A DNA stretch of 60,172 nucleotides from Brucella intermedia LMG 3301. GTDB taxonomy: Bacteria > Pseudomonadota > Alphaproteobacteria > Rhizobiales > Rhizobiaceae. The position numbers were made by a program, and so were the translations under genes. Below are positions 52,378-60,172 of this stretch, in pieces (position 1 is the stretch's first letter; each line of letters begins with the position of its first letter). The DNA lies in the NCBI RefSeq assembly GCF_000182645.1, contig NZ_ACQA01000004.1:1-60172 (forward strand), given 5' to 3'. Below the pieces are notes generated by a model. The model saw only the letters and a list, made by a program, of their open reading frames with translations. It made no database searches and had not been told where the DNA came from.

Positions 52378-52644
52378 ATGGGTGCTATGTCATGGGGTGA
52401 CGATGCCGCGTTTGTGCCAGGCGGCATTATCGTGTTCATCGTTATGGTCGCGTTGCTGTGGTTCGCCCCACGAGTGAGCGACCGCTTTTGGGATTTTGTC
52501 TCTCATTGCATTACCGGGGTGGCGTTTGCGATCCCCGCTATGTTCGTCGCCATGGTTTTGAAGCTGCCCGGACTGTATATTCTCGCATGTGTATTGGCCG
52601 CAGCCTTCCTCGGTTCGATTTGGTCATATCGCCGGAACGCTTGA
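52378..52644 (+). CDS. Small membrane protein
   Basis: 88 residues with three probable membrane helices (about 14-32, 42-60 and 62-80). Starts 10 nt after the acetyltransferase stop. Could assist DNA ejection or be an exclusion factor; no family recognised. Confidence 0.6.
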   Translation: MGAMSWGDDAAFVPGGIIVFIVMVALLWFAPRVSDRFWDFVSHCITGVAFAIPAMFVAMVLKLPGLYILACVLAAAFLGSIWSYRRNA

Positions 52645-52669
52645 TCTAGAATTTCACCGCGGGAACAGA

Positions 52670-52731
52670 TATAAATTCGCATCCGAGCGCATGATGTGCC
52701 GCCACCAGATTTCTTTGAGGCTCGCATCATG
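52670..52731 (+). promoter_or_regulatory. Late leader motif and start-codon hairpin, variant copy
   Basis: TATAAA (52670-52675), then GCGCATGATGTGC at 52687-52699, one base different from the other copies. CATGATG (52690-52696) pairs over 7 bp with CATCATG (52725-52731), which ends in the start codon. The C-to-T change in the first arm is matched by G-to-A in the second, preserving pairing. Confidence 0.7.
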
Positions 52732-53904
52732 GGTAAAAGCTCGCAATCTGCGCCCGATCCAGATCCGAATATCGGCAAGGCCGCGCTTAAGCAGGCCGAA
52801 ACCGGCGAGGAATGGCTGGCGTTTGCCAAAGATGCCTTTGCTATCTCGCAGGAACGCCAGAAGGAACTGGACGCGCTGACCAAGCGCGTTACCGAGCAAC
52901 AGCTTGGTATTGCTGACCAACAGGCGGCGTGGGCGAAATCCGACCGAGAACGATATGAAAATGTCTTCAAGCCCATTGAGGACGATTTCATCAAAGAGGC
53001 AACGAATTACGCGACGGAAGAACGACAATCCGAAGCGGCAGCGGAAGCCTCCGCGGACGTTCGCGCTGCGCAGGCCTCCGCCGAAGAACAGAGTCTGCGC
53101 CAAGCCGCGTCAATGGGCATCAACCCGACTTCGGGGCGGTATGCTGGCATCGACCGCGCAACCGATATGGCCTATGCACTTGCCGATGCTGGCGGACGGA
53201 ACAACGCGCGCCAGATGGTGCGTGACAAGGGCCTTGCGCTCAAGGCAGACGTTACCAACCTTGGCCGTGGCCTACCGGCGCAGTCGGCACAGGCGCAAGC
53301 CCTCGGACTTGGCGCCAGCTCCGGCGCGGTTGGCCTAAATCAACAGGCGAACGCGCAGAGCAATGCCGCGTCAAGCATCGTCAATTCCGGCTACGCCGGG
53401 GCGATGCAGGGCTATGCCGGCATGGGCCAGACGCTCAATCAGCAATACGCAACGCAGGTTGACGCATGGAAGGCTGAACAGCAGGCCAATAACGGACTGT
53501 GGAGCGGCATCGGTCAGGCGCTTGGTGGGCTCGCCGGGTTCTTCATGCCGTCCGACGAGAACGTCAAGGAGAACAAGCAGCCGGTCGAGGAGGGTAAGGC
53601 GCTTGAAGCCATCGAGCAGATGCCCGTCGAGGAATGGGACTACATGCCTGGCATCGGCGACGGTGGGCGGCATATCGGCACCTATGCGCAGGATTTCAAG
53701 GAAGCCACCGGCAAGGGCGACGGCAAGACTATCCCTGTCATCGACGCTATCGGCGTAACCATGAAGGCCGTGCAGGACTTGAGCAAGCAGGTCAAGGAAA
53801 TCGCCGGTGAAATTGGCCTCGGGCCGTCGAAAGACAAGGCACCAGCAAAACAGGCTCGTAAGCCATCGCGAGGCATGGAACTTGGATTGGGAGTTGCGGC
53901 ATGA
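52729..53904 (+). CDS. Internal virion/tail protein with S74-like chaperone domain
   Basis: 391 residues from the ATG giving MGKSSQSAPD. An Ala/Gln-rich helical body (about 20-250) resembles DNA-ejection proteins. Residues 275-365 look like a peptidase S74 intramolecular chaperone: SDENVKEN (Ser275, Lys280), EEWDYMPG, HIGTYAQDF, VIDAIGVTMKAVQDL. In other phages the domain trimerises a fibre and then cleaves itself at Ser. Finding it on a helical ejection-type body is unusual. Confidence 0.78.
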   Translation: MGKSSQSAPDPDPNIGKAALKQAETGEEWLAFAKDAFAISQERQKELDALTKRVTEQQLGIADQQAAWAKSDRERYENVFKPIEDDFIKEATNYATEERQSEAAAEASADVRAAQASAEEQSLRQAASMGINPTSGRYAGIDRATDMAYALADAGGRNNARQMVRDKGLALKADVTNLGRGLPAQSAQAQALGLGASSGAVGLNQQANAQSNAASSIVNSGYAGAMQGYAGMGQTLNQQYATQVDAWKAEQQANNGLWSGIGQALGGLAGFFMPSDENVKENKQPVEEGKALEAIEQMPVEEWDYMPGIGDGGRHIGTYAQDFKEATGKGDGKTIPVIDAIGVTMKAVQDLSKQVKEIAGEIGLGPSKDKAPAKQARKPSRGMELGLGVAA

Positions 53905-55109
53905 GCTTCGGTGCAGGACTAGCGGGATTCGTTGATGGCCTCGAAGCCGGTATGCGGATGCGTGATCGATGGGACGAGCGCAAGGAAAAGCAAGCCTATA
54001 AGGCGAAGCAGGACCAGCTCAACGCCGACACCAAAAAGGCGTTTGCTGACGCGCAGGCGGCGGGTGCTGTCGAGGGCAGCGATTTCCAATCGTTCTGGCT
54101 TAACTACCAGCTTCCCAAGCAACAGGCGCTGTTGATGGAAAAGGGTGATTATGCAGGAGCGAAGGCGCTTGGCGACTGGGGCCGCTCCGACGATGCGCTT
54201 AAAGGCGGTAAGCTTTTTTCGTCCGCGTTGGTGAAGGCGCAGTCAGGTGATTATGAGGGCGCGTTCCAGGACGTGTATGCTGGCTCGCAGTTGCAGGGCT
54301 ACATTTCGTCCGATGTGAAATTCGCCGGTGCAGAGCCGATACAGTACAAGGGCAAAACAGTGGGCTATCGCGTCAAGGCGAACGGGCCAGATGGTAAGGC
54401 AATCACGCGCGACTATCGCCTCGAAGATATTCCGGCCGCAATTGCGCAGATCGGCAATCCCCTCGAAGCATATAAGTCACAGACCGAGGCGCGCGCTGCC
54501 GAGGCCAAACGGAAATCGGAACTCGAAAATTACGAGGACAAGAAGAAAATCGATCAGAAATATTCCGGTGCCAGTTCGCCGGAAAAGCAGTCCGAGCGCT
54601 ACCAGAAGGCGGCGGAACAACGCGCCAAATCTGATCTGAATTGGGACACGTACAGCGACGACGAGAAGGACAAGCTCATTCGCAAAGACCTTTCCGCTGC
54701 TGATAGTTTCGGTGCGGAAAAAGCTGGTCAGAGCAACAAACCCGCCGACAAGGCCCCGGAGTTGCCGAAAAAGATCATCGTGGACACGGAAAGCGGCAAC
54801 ACAGTTGACCTTACGAGCAAAGAGCAGCCGAAAGCCGCTGGACTGGGTGATGCACCGGTACCGGCGCAGAAATCCAGACAGCCCGAACCGATTCCTTCCA
54901 ACGGCCAGCTACCGACGCCGGAAATTGGCCTTGGTAGCCCTCAGGCCGGTGCGCGTTCCACCACAATCGGCTACGCTAAGGAAGCTTTGGCGCGCGGCGG
55001 AGATCCGGCGCGGGTTAAGCAGCAGCTCATGAACGCGGGCGTTCCACAAGACGAATGGCCGGAAGAATTGTCCGGTGCTGGCAATGGCGTGGTGGGGCTG
55101 GGGCGGTAA
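53901..55109 (+). CDS. Internal virion (ejection) protein
   Basis: 402 residues, Ala/Lys/Glu-rich and mainly helical, with a short amphipathic N-terminus (FGAGLAGFVDGLEAGMRMRD) and a Pro-rich region at about 265-350. Directly after the other ejection-type gene (ATGA) and followed by a coupled gene. It probably leaves the head with the DNA to build a channel; assigned by composition and position. Confidence 0.65.
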   Translation: MSFGAGLAGFVDGLEAGMRMRDRWDERKEKQAYKAKQDQLNADTKKAFADAQAAGAVEGSDFQSFWLNYQLPKQQALLMEKGDYAGAKALGDWGRSDDALKGGKLFSSALVKAQSGDYEGAFQDVYAGSQLQGYISSDVKFAGAEPIQYKGKTVGYRVKANGPDGKAITRDYRLEDIPAAIAQIGNPLEAYKSQTEARAAEAKRKSELENYEDKKKIDQKYSGASSPEKQSERYQKAAEQRAKSDLNWDTYSDDEKDKLIRKDLSAADSFGAEKAGQSNKPADKAPELPKKIIVDTESGNTVDLTSKEQPKAAGLGDAPVPAQKSRQPEPIPSNGQLPTPEIGLGSPQAGARSTTIGYAKEALARGGDPARVKQQLMNAGVPQDEWPEELSGAGNGVVGLGR

Positions 55110-55402
55110 TGTCCGACCGCATTAATTGCTGCGTACCGTTCTGCAGGCGCACGCGGCATAACCGGGACAACACGAGCGAGTGGATTTGTAGCGAGCACTG
55201 GAAAACCGTGCCGCTGCATTTGAAGCGCCGGAAATACAAGCTTTTCCGCCGATACAAGCGGCTGTTTGGATTGAACGGCTACTGGTGTTACCCTGCTGGC
55301 AGCGACAAACGCGTTATAGCTGTGCGTCTTGATCGACTTTGCGATAAGGCATGGGCACGCTGCCGCGATGCAGCAATCGAGCGAGCCGTTGGGCTCGGAT
55401 AA
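55109..55402 (+). CDS. Small Cys/His-rich phage protein
   Basis: 97 residues from the ATG overlapping the upstream stop (TAATG). INCCVPFCRRT and WICSEHWKTVP provide four Cys and a His in a zinc-binding arrangement, followed by a very basic region (HLKRRKYKLFRRYKR). A recurrent phage family of unknown role; nucleic-acid binding likely. Confidence 0.7.
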   Translation: MSDRINCCVPFCRRTRHNRDNTSEWICSEHWKTVPLHLKRRKYKLFRRYKRLFGLNGYWCYPAGSDKRVIAVRLDRLCDKAWARCRDAAIERAVGLG

Positions 55403-55410
55403 CCATGAAC

Positions 55411-55439
55411 TTGAAATTTTGCCGTAGAGCCGCTATCTT
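55411..55439 (+). promoter_or_regulatory. Sigma-70-type promoter of candidate small RNA
   Basis: TTGAAA, exact 17-nt spacer, TATCTT: the cleanest host-type promoter in the window. It is followed by two hairpins and a terminator rather than a gene. Confidence 0.7.
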
Positions 55440-55445
55440 TCAGGA

Positions 55446-55537
55446 GTGGCTGACAGAGCGGTAACTCTGCCAGCCGGGCACTTAGCTAAAGAATGTTACC
55501 CGCACGTAGGCACGCCAGCCCGTGCGGGTTTTCTTTA
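55446..55537 (+). ncRNA. Candidate small RNA, about 92 nt
   Basis: It begins about 7 nt after TATCTT and ends in a T-run. Hairpin 1 (55448-55475): GGCTG-A-CAGAG, loop CGGTAA, CTCTG-C-CAGCC, ten pairs with one A-C mismatch. A 22-nt single-stranded stretch follows, then the terminator hairpin. No tRNA T-arm or known RNA family is evident. Host-type promoter and lack of an ORF of convincing quality suggest expression in the lysogen. Confidence 0.62.
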
Positions 55538-55538
55538 T
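55498..55538 (+). terminator. Intrinsic terminator
   Basis: ACCCGCACG (55498-55506) pairs perfectly with CGTGCGGGT (55521-55529), followed by TTTCTTT. It ends the candidate small RNA and any read-through from the tail operon. The next 220 nt (to 55764) hold no feature I can support. Confidence 0.85.
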
Positions 55539-55764
55539 CGTAAGTGTGATACTCACAGGTATAAAACCCATTCGTTTCACTCCTGTTCGGCAGCGAGGCT
55601 CACGCTGCAATTACCGGGGAAGCCCATCTCCCCCGGCGCGCTGGCTGGCTCAACGCTCTCTGCTTTCGCTGCCGAAACTGGAACTATCACCCTCGCATAT
55701 CTATGGTTTCCGCGCACTTAACAAGCGCGTCTGTCAAAATTTTGCAGTACCCGCCGTTCCCCTC

Positions 55765-55840
55765 TCGCGTGCGCGCGCGAGGTTAGATATAGTCGCGTCG
55801 ATCAGCGCATGACGTGCTCCTATCGTAAGGACACGTCATG
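55765..55840 (+). promoter_or_regulatory. Late promoter and start-codon hairpin, hydrolase copy
   Basis: TCGCGT, 17 nt, TATAGT (55788-55793), then GCGCATGACGTGC (55805-55817). CATGACGTG (55808-55816) pairs over 9 bp with CACGTCATG (55832-55840), which contains the start codon; the 15-nt loop contains the AAGGA binding site. The first-arm ATG is out of frame here. Confidence 0.78.
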
Positions 55841-56860
55841 GCTATTATTCTCGACGATAACACCGATATTGATACCTTCTTCGGCGGCAACTCGGGTGCA
55901 AACTCACCGGCGGCGAAAAATCGGGAACCGTCCGAGAAGCCGCGCGAGCAAGAATTGCCTTCGGTTGATCAAAAGGCCGCGCGCGCTCCTGTCGATTCCA
56001 CATCCTCGATGGAACTTCCCGGTATTCAGCGCCCGCAGCCCGCGCAGGATAATTCCGCACCATCGGCGCGTGTGCAGCCAGAAGCGCCAGCGAAGGATCA
56101 GCCCGCACCTGTGCCCGGCATGTCGGCCCGCGACTGGAACGACACGATCAACACCATGATTGCAGAGGCGGGCGGCGACGGGCCAGTCGGCATGCTGGCC
56201 GTTGCCAACGTCATTCGCAATCGCGCCGAGCGCCGGGGTAAGAGCATTGGCGATATCGTGCGCGCTCCCAGCCAGTTTGAAGGCTATTATGCGCCTGGCG
56301 AAAAGGCCGTTCAGGCCGAGCAGAACCCGCAGGTTCGCGCGGAGGCCGAGAAGATACTGCGCGGCGTGCTGGCAGGGGAACTGAAAGACCCGACACAGGG
56401 AGCTGACCATTTCCACGCTGGCGGTGTTAATCCCGACTGGGCAAGCAAAATGCCCGCTACTACCCGTATCGGCGGCCACGTCTTCTACAATTCGCAACCG
56501 GGCCGCAACGTCGCGCAGGCCGAACAGGGCACCTATGAGCCCGGCATTGAACCCCGCAAGTACGGTTATGCGAATGGCCGCGGCTTGGCAAACTTGGTGC
56601 CGGAAGAAAAGGAACCGGAAAGCGGCGCAGTTGGCAGTCTTTCCTTCGTTCATCAAGGTCAGGAGAAGATCAATCCAGCGTTCGCCGCGATATTGACGAA
56701 CGTTTCGGGCGACATTGGCCGCGGGCTTGTTATCAATTCCGGCTACCGCTCGCCCCAGCATTCCGTCGAAAAGGCGAAAGGCAACGGAGGCGGCGAGCAC
56801 ACGCATGGCACCGCCGTCGATATCAGCATGAAGGGGCATGAGCAAACAGCAGCGCTTTGA
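55838..56860 (+). CDS. SleB-type cell-wall hydrolase with truncated M15 peptidase domain
   Basis: 340 residues. A disordered Pro/Ala-rich N-terminus (about 1-95) precedes a SleB/Hydrolase_2 domain (about 95-225: LAVANVIRNRAERRGKSI, FEGY, DHFHAGGVNPDWA, GGHVFY). It is followed by the first half of an M15 zinc peptidase (INSGYRSP, then GEHTHGTAVDISMKG). The frame stops there, but the missing half, including the last metal His (DMLHVDL), opens the next gene in the +1 frame. Likely a virion hydrolase that opens peptidoglycan during DNA entry. Confidence 0.85.
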   Translation: MAIILDDNTDIDTFFGGNSGANSPAAKNREPSEKPREQELPSVDQKAARAPVDSTSSMELPGIQRPQPAQDNSAPSARVQPEAPAKDQPAPVPGMSARDWNDTINTMIAEAGGDGPVGMLAVANVIRNRAERRGKSIGDIVRAPSQFEGYYAPGEKAVQAEQNPQVRAEAEKILRGVLAGELKDPTQGADHFHAGGVNPDWASKMPATTRIGGHVFYNSQPGRNVAQAEQGTYEPGIEPRKYGYANGRGLANLVPEEKEPESGAVGSLSFVHQGQEKINPAFAAILTNVSGDIGRGLVINSGYRSPQHSVEKAKGNGGGEHTHGTAVDISMKGHEQTAAL

Positions 56861-59800
56861 GCTGGTCCAATCGTTGAAGGCGCGAGGCGTTCGCCGTTTC
56901 ATCACCTATACGAACTCTCCAGACATGCTGCATGTCGATTTGAAAGAAATGCCGAACTCAAAAGACGGCTTTTGGTATATGCACGATAAGTCTGCCCGCA
57001 ATTTCGGGAAGGCACCGGACTGGATGCAGGCCGCAGCGCGCACGCGCATCAGGCATGAACGCCTTCCTGCCGCACAGCCGATCGAGCTAGACGAAAATTT
57101 TGAAGCCAGCGATCCCGGCAATTTTTACCAAGGCAAGAATCCGTTTCAGGCAGAGATTGATGAGGCTCGGGCTTCGCGCCAAGAGCAGGATGCGAAGGAC
57201 GAGCCGCCCGCAGCCGCGCCGGGAGCCGACATCGATGCGCGTCTGGAGGAACTGAACAAGGAAGCGCCTGGCCGATATGCGGCCATGACAGAAGACGAGT
57301 ACGCGGCCTGGAAACAGGATTTCGAGGCCAATCAGCCCGGCCAGTTTATGAAGGGCTTCAAAGGCGCGCTTGTTGACCAGAACCCCACGCTTCTAGGCAA
57401 TAGTCTCAAAGCCCTTGGCGTGTTGTTCGACAACGAAACCATTGGCGGCTTAGGCGATTCCGTGCGTGAATGGGGCAAGTCTGGATCGGAAAAGCGCGCG
57501 GCACGCGTCCCCAGCTTTTCCAATATCCGCACCGATTCCTTTTCTAACTTCGTCAGCGATGCCACCGATTATGCAGCTTTCAGCCTTGGGAACGGTCTCG
57601 GCTCAATGGCTCCCTCGGTCGGCGCGGGTGTTGCTGGCGCGGCGGTCTCTGGCGGCAATCCGATTGTTGGGTTTCTGGCTGGCGCTGCCGGTCCGTCCTA
57701 CGTTCAGAACCTCGGCGATATTTACGGCGAGCTGATCGAGAACGACAATATTCAGGCGCGCGTCAAAAAGGGCGAGCTCACCGACAAACAGTTGGCCGGT
57801 TGGGCTGCTACTGGCGCGGTGCCGATGGCTGCACTCGATATGGTCAGTTTCGGCAATCTGTTCAATATTGCCACGAAAGACGCGATCAAGCAGTCAATCG
57901 GCAAACGTATTATCAAGGGCATTGCCGAAGGTTCGTTGACCGAAGGGTCAACCGAAGCGATGCAGCAGGTCGTTTCCGAAGGCGTTCAAGAAGCGCTCGG
58001 AGCGGATAAATCGCGTTCCGAACAGGCCATCGCGATCATCGACAATTTCATTGGTGGCGCACTCACCGGCGGCGCGGTCGGCGGGGCAGGCGGCGCGAAT
58101 CCCATGCGGTCGAAAGGTAGTCAGTCCGATCCCTCTGCGCAGGCGGATGCCGCGCCGGCCTCCGATCCGCAAGCAACGTCCGAGGGTATTCCCGACGCGG
58201 CGCCATCGCCTGTCACCGGGATGCCCGAACCCGAAGTGGAAGCCCCGCAGCGTAAGGGACCGCTGTCCAAAGCCTTTGAATCCGGCGCTGCCCGCACCAA
58301 CCTCGAATATGTCGTAGACGATCGAGACGTAGACGGCAGCGGACCCGGCCCACTTCACGGCCAGACCGTGATGATGGCGGCGAACCAAGACAGAGTTCCA
58401 TCCGGAATGCATCGCGTTATCGATGGGAACGGCGTTGAGCACATCATCGGCGACAGATTGCTCGTTTCGCTGGAACAGGCGCAGGATTCGGGACTGCGAC
58501 CGGCTGACGTAAAGACAGCATCGAGCGTCACATCATCGAAGGCCGCGCCTACAATCGGTTCGACCGTTGAGGTCAATATGCCAGGCGGCGCGAAGATGAC
58601 CGCCAAGATCGATAGCTTCTCCGATGGTGAAGTTGTCGTCTCCGACGATGCAGGCGAAGTGTATCAGGTTCCGCTCAATGCAATTCAGGCACCGGCGGAG
58701 CCGGGCGCAGAGGGATTGCCCGTTCGCGATACGGAAGCGCAGAACGATATTCCCGCGCAGGAACCAATTCCCACCGAAACTACCGTTACGCAAGACGTTG
58801 CGCCAGAAACCCGGCAGAAACCGATTGTGAGCGCAGATAATGCGCCGAAGGTAGGGCAAAGCGTCATTGTTGACGCGCCGGGGCTGAAACGCGTCACCGG
58901 CAAGGTAGAGCGCTATGTGTTCGATGACGGGGAGTCAGAGGCCATTGTCCGCGAACCGAGCGGCATGACGATCCAAGTGCCGATCAAGCACCTCTATGTG
59001 GACGCCATGTCCGAAAAGGAAGTGCAGGCGGAAGAAGCTTCCATCAATCCGCCTGTCGCCCGCGACGATATCGACCCATCGACGCCGCGTGTACGCAAGT
59101 TCGGGGAAAAATCCGTTCGCCTTCCAGACGATGTTTCAGAGCGCATCTATGACCTTGGTGCAGACCGCGCAATGGCGAAGCGCTTGCTGGGCGCGTCTGA
59201 ATTGGACAAGGACAAAGCAGCGCCGCCAGCACAGCGAGCGCTCGCAGATGAACTTGGAATTTCGTTTGAAGACGCCGGCAAGCTCGCGGACGATTATCGT
59301 TATCGGGTCGAAAAGGCCGGGCGGCAAGCTCGATCAAAGCTGCCCGTCGAAATGCATGGCGTGAATCCTGTCATGCTTGAGCGGATGCGCAAGCGCGCTG
59401 AAGCGGAACGCGCACCGATTGCCGACGACACTGCAACAGCTTCGGAACCCGCTGCAAGCGAACCTACCGCGACCGCTCCAATCGATGACGCGGCGCGCGA
59501 AGCTGCCACCCACCCTGAAAACAATCTGCCGGAGCCCACGCAGGCACAGAAAGAAGCGGGCAATTATGCCAAGGGCCATGTTCGCCTGGGCGGAATGGAT
59601 CTGTCGATCGAGAACCCGGCTGGTTCGCAGCGGAAGGGCGTGGACGCTAACGGCAAGGCTTGGTCAACGACCATGCAGAGCCATTATGGCTACATCAAAG
59701 GCACAGTTGGCCGCGACAAAGACCACATCGACGTTTTCGTGAAGCCCGGTACGGCTGATCTGGCCGACGACACAAAAGTGTTTGTCGTTGACCAGAAGAA

Positions 59801-60172
59801 CCCCGACAATGGCCGATTTGACGAACACAAAGTGATGATCGGCTTCGACAGCCAGCAGGATGCGGAAGCTGCATATCTCGCCAATTACACGCCCGGTTGG
59901 AAGGGAATGGGCGACGTGACCGAATCCACGCTCGCCGATTTCAAAAAGTGGACAAAGAACGGCGACACCAAGAAGGCGTTTGCGCCGAAATGGTTTGGCA
60001 ACCGCGCTCGTGCGGAAGGGTATATTCGCAAGCATGGTTTGGAAAACTCCCACGCCATTGTCGAGAACGGCAAGCGCTTCGAGATACGCCCTGCACCCAC
60101 CCGCACGGCCACGCTTCAGCGCATGGCGGAGGATTTTCAGCGTCAGGTTGCAGAAGCCCCATACGGTGACGT
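56838..60172 (+). CDS. Giant polyvalent protein, residues 1 to ~1111 (continues at base 390)
   Basis: The ATG at 56838 lies inside the hydrolase gene, with AAGGGG only one base before it, a poor start. Residues 1-70 complete the M15 peptidase fold begun in the hydrolase (TNSPDMLHVDL). A Gly/Ala-rich hydrophobic zone (about 250-300, then 400-420) suggests membrane contact. Residues about 905-1040 are an inorganic-pyrophosphatase-like domain typical of phage polyvalent proteins (YAKGHVRLGGMDLSIENPAG; HYGYIKGTVGRDKDHIDVFV). The frame is open to the window end and continues at base 390. Confidence 0.9.
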   Translation, partial: MSKQQRFELVQSLKARGVRRFITYTNSPDMLHVDLKEMPNSKDGFWYMHDKSARNFGKAPDWMQAAARTRIRHERLPAAQPIELDENFEASDPGNFYQGKNPFQAEIDEARASRQEQDAKDEPPAAAPGADIDARLEELNKEAPGRYAAMTEDEYAAWKQDFEANQPGQFMKGFKGALVDQNPTLLGNSLKALGVLFDNETIGGLGDSVREWGKSGSEKRAARVPSFSNIRTDSFSNFVSDATDYAAFSLGNGLGSMAPSVGAGVAGAAVSGGNPIVGFLAGAAGPSYVQNLGDIYGELIENDNIQARVKKGELTDKQLAGWAATGAVPMAALDMVSFGNLFNIATKDAIKQSIGKRIIKGIAEGSLTEGSTEAMQQVVSEGVQEALGADKSRSEQAIAIIDNFIGGALTGGAVGGAGGANPMRSKGSQSDPSAQADAAPASDPQATSEGIPDAAPSPVTGMPEPEVEAPQRKGPLSKAFESGAARTNLEYVVDDRDVDGSGPGPLHGQTVMMAANQDRVPSGMHRVIDGNGVEHIIGDRLLVSLEQAQDSGLRPADVKTASSVTSSKAAPTIGSTVEVNMPGGAKMTAKIDSFSDGEVVVSDDAGEVYQVPLNAIQAPAEPGAEGLPVRDTEAQNDIPAQEPIPTETTVTQDVAPETRQKPIVSADNAPKVGQSVIVDAPGLKRVTGKVERYVFDDGESEAIVREPSGMTIQVPIKHLYVDAMSEKEVQAEEASINPPVARDDIDPSTPRVRKFGEKSVRLPDDVSERIYDLGADRAMAKRLLGASELDKDKAAPPAQRALADELGISFEDAGKLADDYRYRVEKAGRQARSKLPVEMHGVNPVMLERMRKRAEAERAPIADDTATASEPAASEPTATAPIDDAAREAATHPENNLPEPTQAQKEAGNYAKGHVRLGGMDLSIENPAGSQRKGVDANGKAWSTTMQSHYGYIKGTVGRDKDHIDVFVKPGTADLADDTKVFVVDQKNPDNGRFDEHKVMIGFDSQQDAEAAYLANYTPGWKGMGDVTESTLADFKKWTKNGDTKKAFAPKWFGNRARAEGYIRKHGLENSHAIVENGKRFEIRPAPTRTATLQRMAEDFQRQVAEAPYGD
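59784..60172. repeat. Direct terminal repeat, right copy
   Basis: Identical to the first 389 bases of the window. It lies inside the giant polyvalent gene, over the end of the pyrophosphatase-like domain. Circularise by joining base 59783 to base 1. Confidence 0.97.

Noticed and set aside
55441..55530. tRNA gene
   Set aside because: The region opens like a class II tRNA, but there is no T-arm or anticodon stem; hairpin plus terminator explains the structure better.
55446..55812. Two overlapping plus-strand ORFs (91 and 96 codons)
   Set aside because: They run through a terminator hairpin and a promoter, have no binding site and show no family features. At most a decayed gene.
1..60172. CRISPR arrays, insertion sequences and transposases
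   Set aside because: No regularly spaced repeats and no transposase motifs were seen anywhere in the window.

Overview
This window reads as the complete genome of a temperate podovirus that is also a plasmid (a phage-plasmid) of an alphaproteobacterium, most likely Ochrobactrum/Brucella or a near relative. The evidence is a repABC-type RepA/RepB partition pair with a palindromic parS-like site, a CI-like repressor with its own operator family, an integrase/excisionase pair, a full set of P22/N4-like head and tail genes, a GapR (DUF2312) homologue and a GTA_holin_3TM-type holin. From memory and unchecked, the size, podovirus gene content and plasmid lifestyle resemble Ochrobactrum phage POI1126 (about 60 kb). 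The first 389 bases are repeated exactly at the end, so the unique molecule is 59,783 bp and is circular or terminally redundant. The window opens in the middle of one giant gene that starts at 56838 and ends at 10581 (about 4508 codons).

Layout. 1-10581: C-terminal three quarters of the giant polyvalent (DarB-like) protein. 10699-12619: lysis cassette (GH108 endolysin with a membrane anchor, 3TM holin, further small membrane proteins). 12711-16233 (minus): plasmid replication and partition module (candidate initiator, repB, repA) with a candidate antisense RNA and parS. 16337-31593 (minus): one long leftward early operon of mostly small genes chained by ATGA/TAATG overlaps; it includes a radical-SAM-like DUF5131 protein, an ASCH-like protein, VVA0879-family and ParB-like proteins, integrase/excisionase and a methyltransferase-nuclease pair. 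31600-32450: immunity region with the XRE repressor and four operators; a fifth lies at 13699 beside the replication genes. 32485-40280 (plus): short early genes, GapR, terminase, portal, scaffold and a CsrA-like protein. 40321-41393 (minus): a small reversed cassette with two tRNA genes. 41618-55402 (plus): capsid, connector, fibre, glycosyltransferase, tail and internal virion proteins. 55411-55537: a stand-alone candidate small RNA. 55838-60172: SleB/M15 cell-wall hydrolase and the start of the giant protein.

How the parts fit. In the prophage state the repressor would sit on operators between the -35 and -10 boxes of both early promoters and probably also tune replication, while RepA/RepB keep the circle segregating. 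After induction the leftward operon makes takeover and DNA-modification proteins and the rightward genes build the particle. Late genes are marked by a repeated promoter plus leader (TATAGT-like box, then GCGCATGACGTGC 16-17 nt later) found before the endolysin, capsid, tail, internal-protein and hydrolase genes. In three of five copies this leader can fold so that the start codon is inside the stem, with a compensatory base change in one. The hydrolase and giant protein are probably ejected with the DNA: one would cut peptidoglycan, the other would protect and manage incoming DNA.

Strongest candidates for something undescribed: the start-codon-hiding leader family (and a possible link to the phage CsrA-like protein), the M15 peptidase domain split over two reading frames at 56833-56840, the 92-nt candidate RNA at 55446, and the four-hairpin island at 31120-31322.
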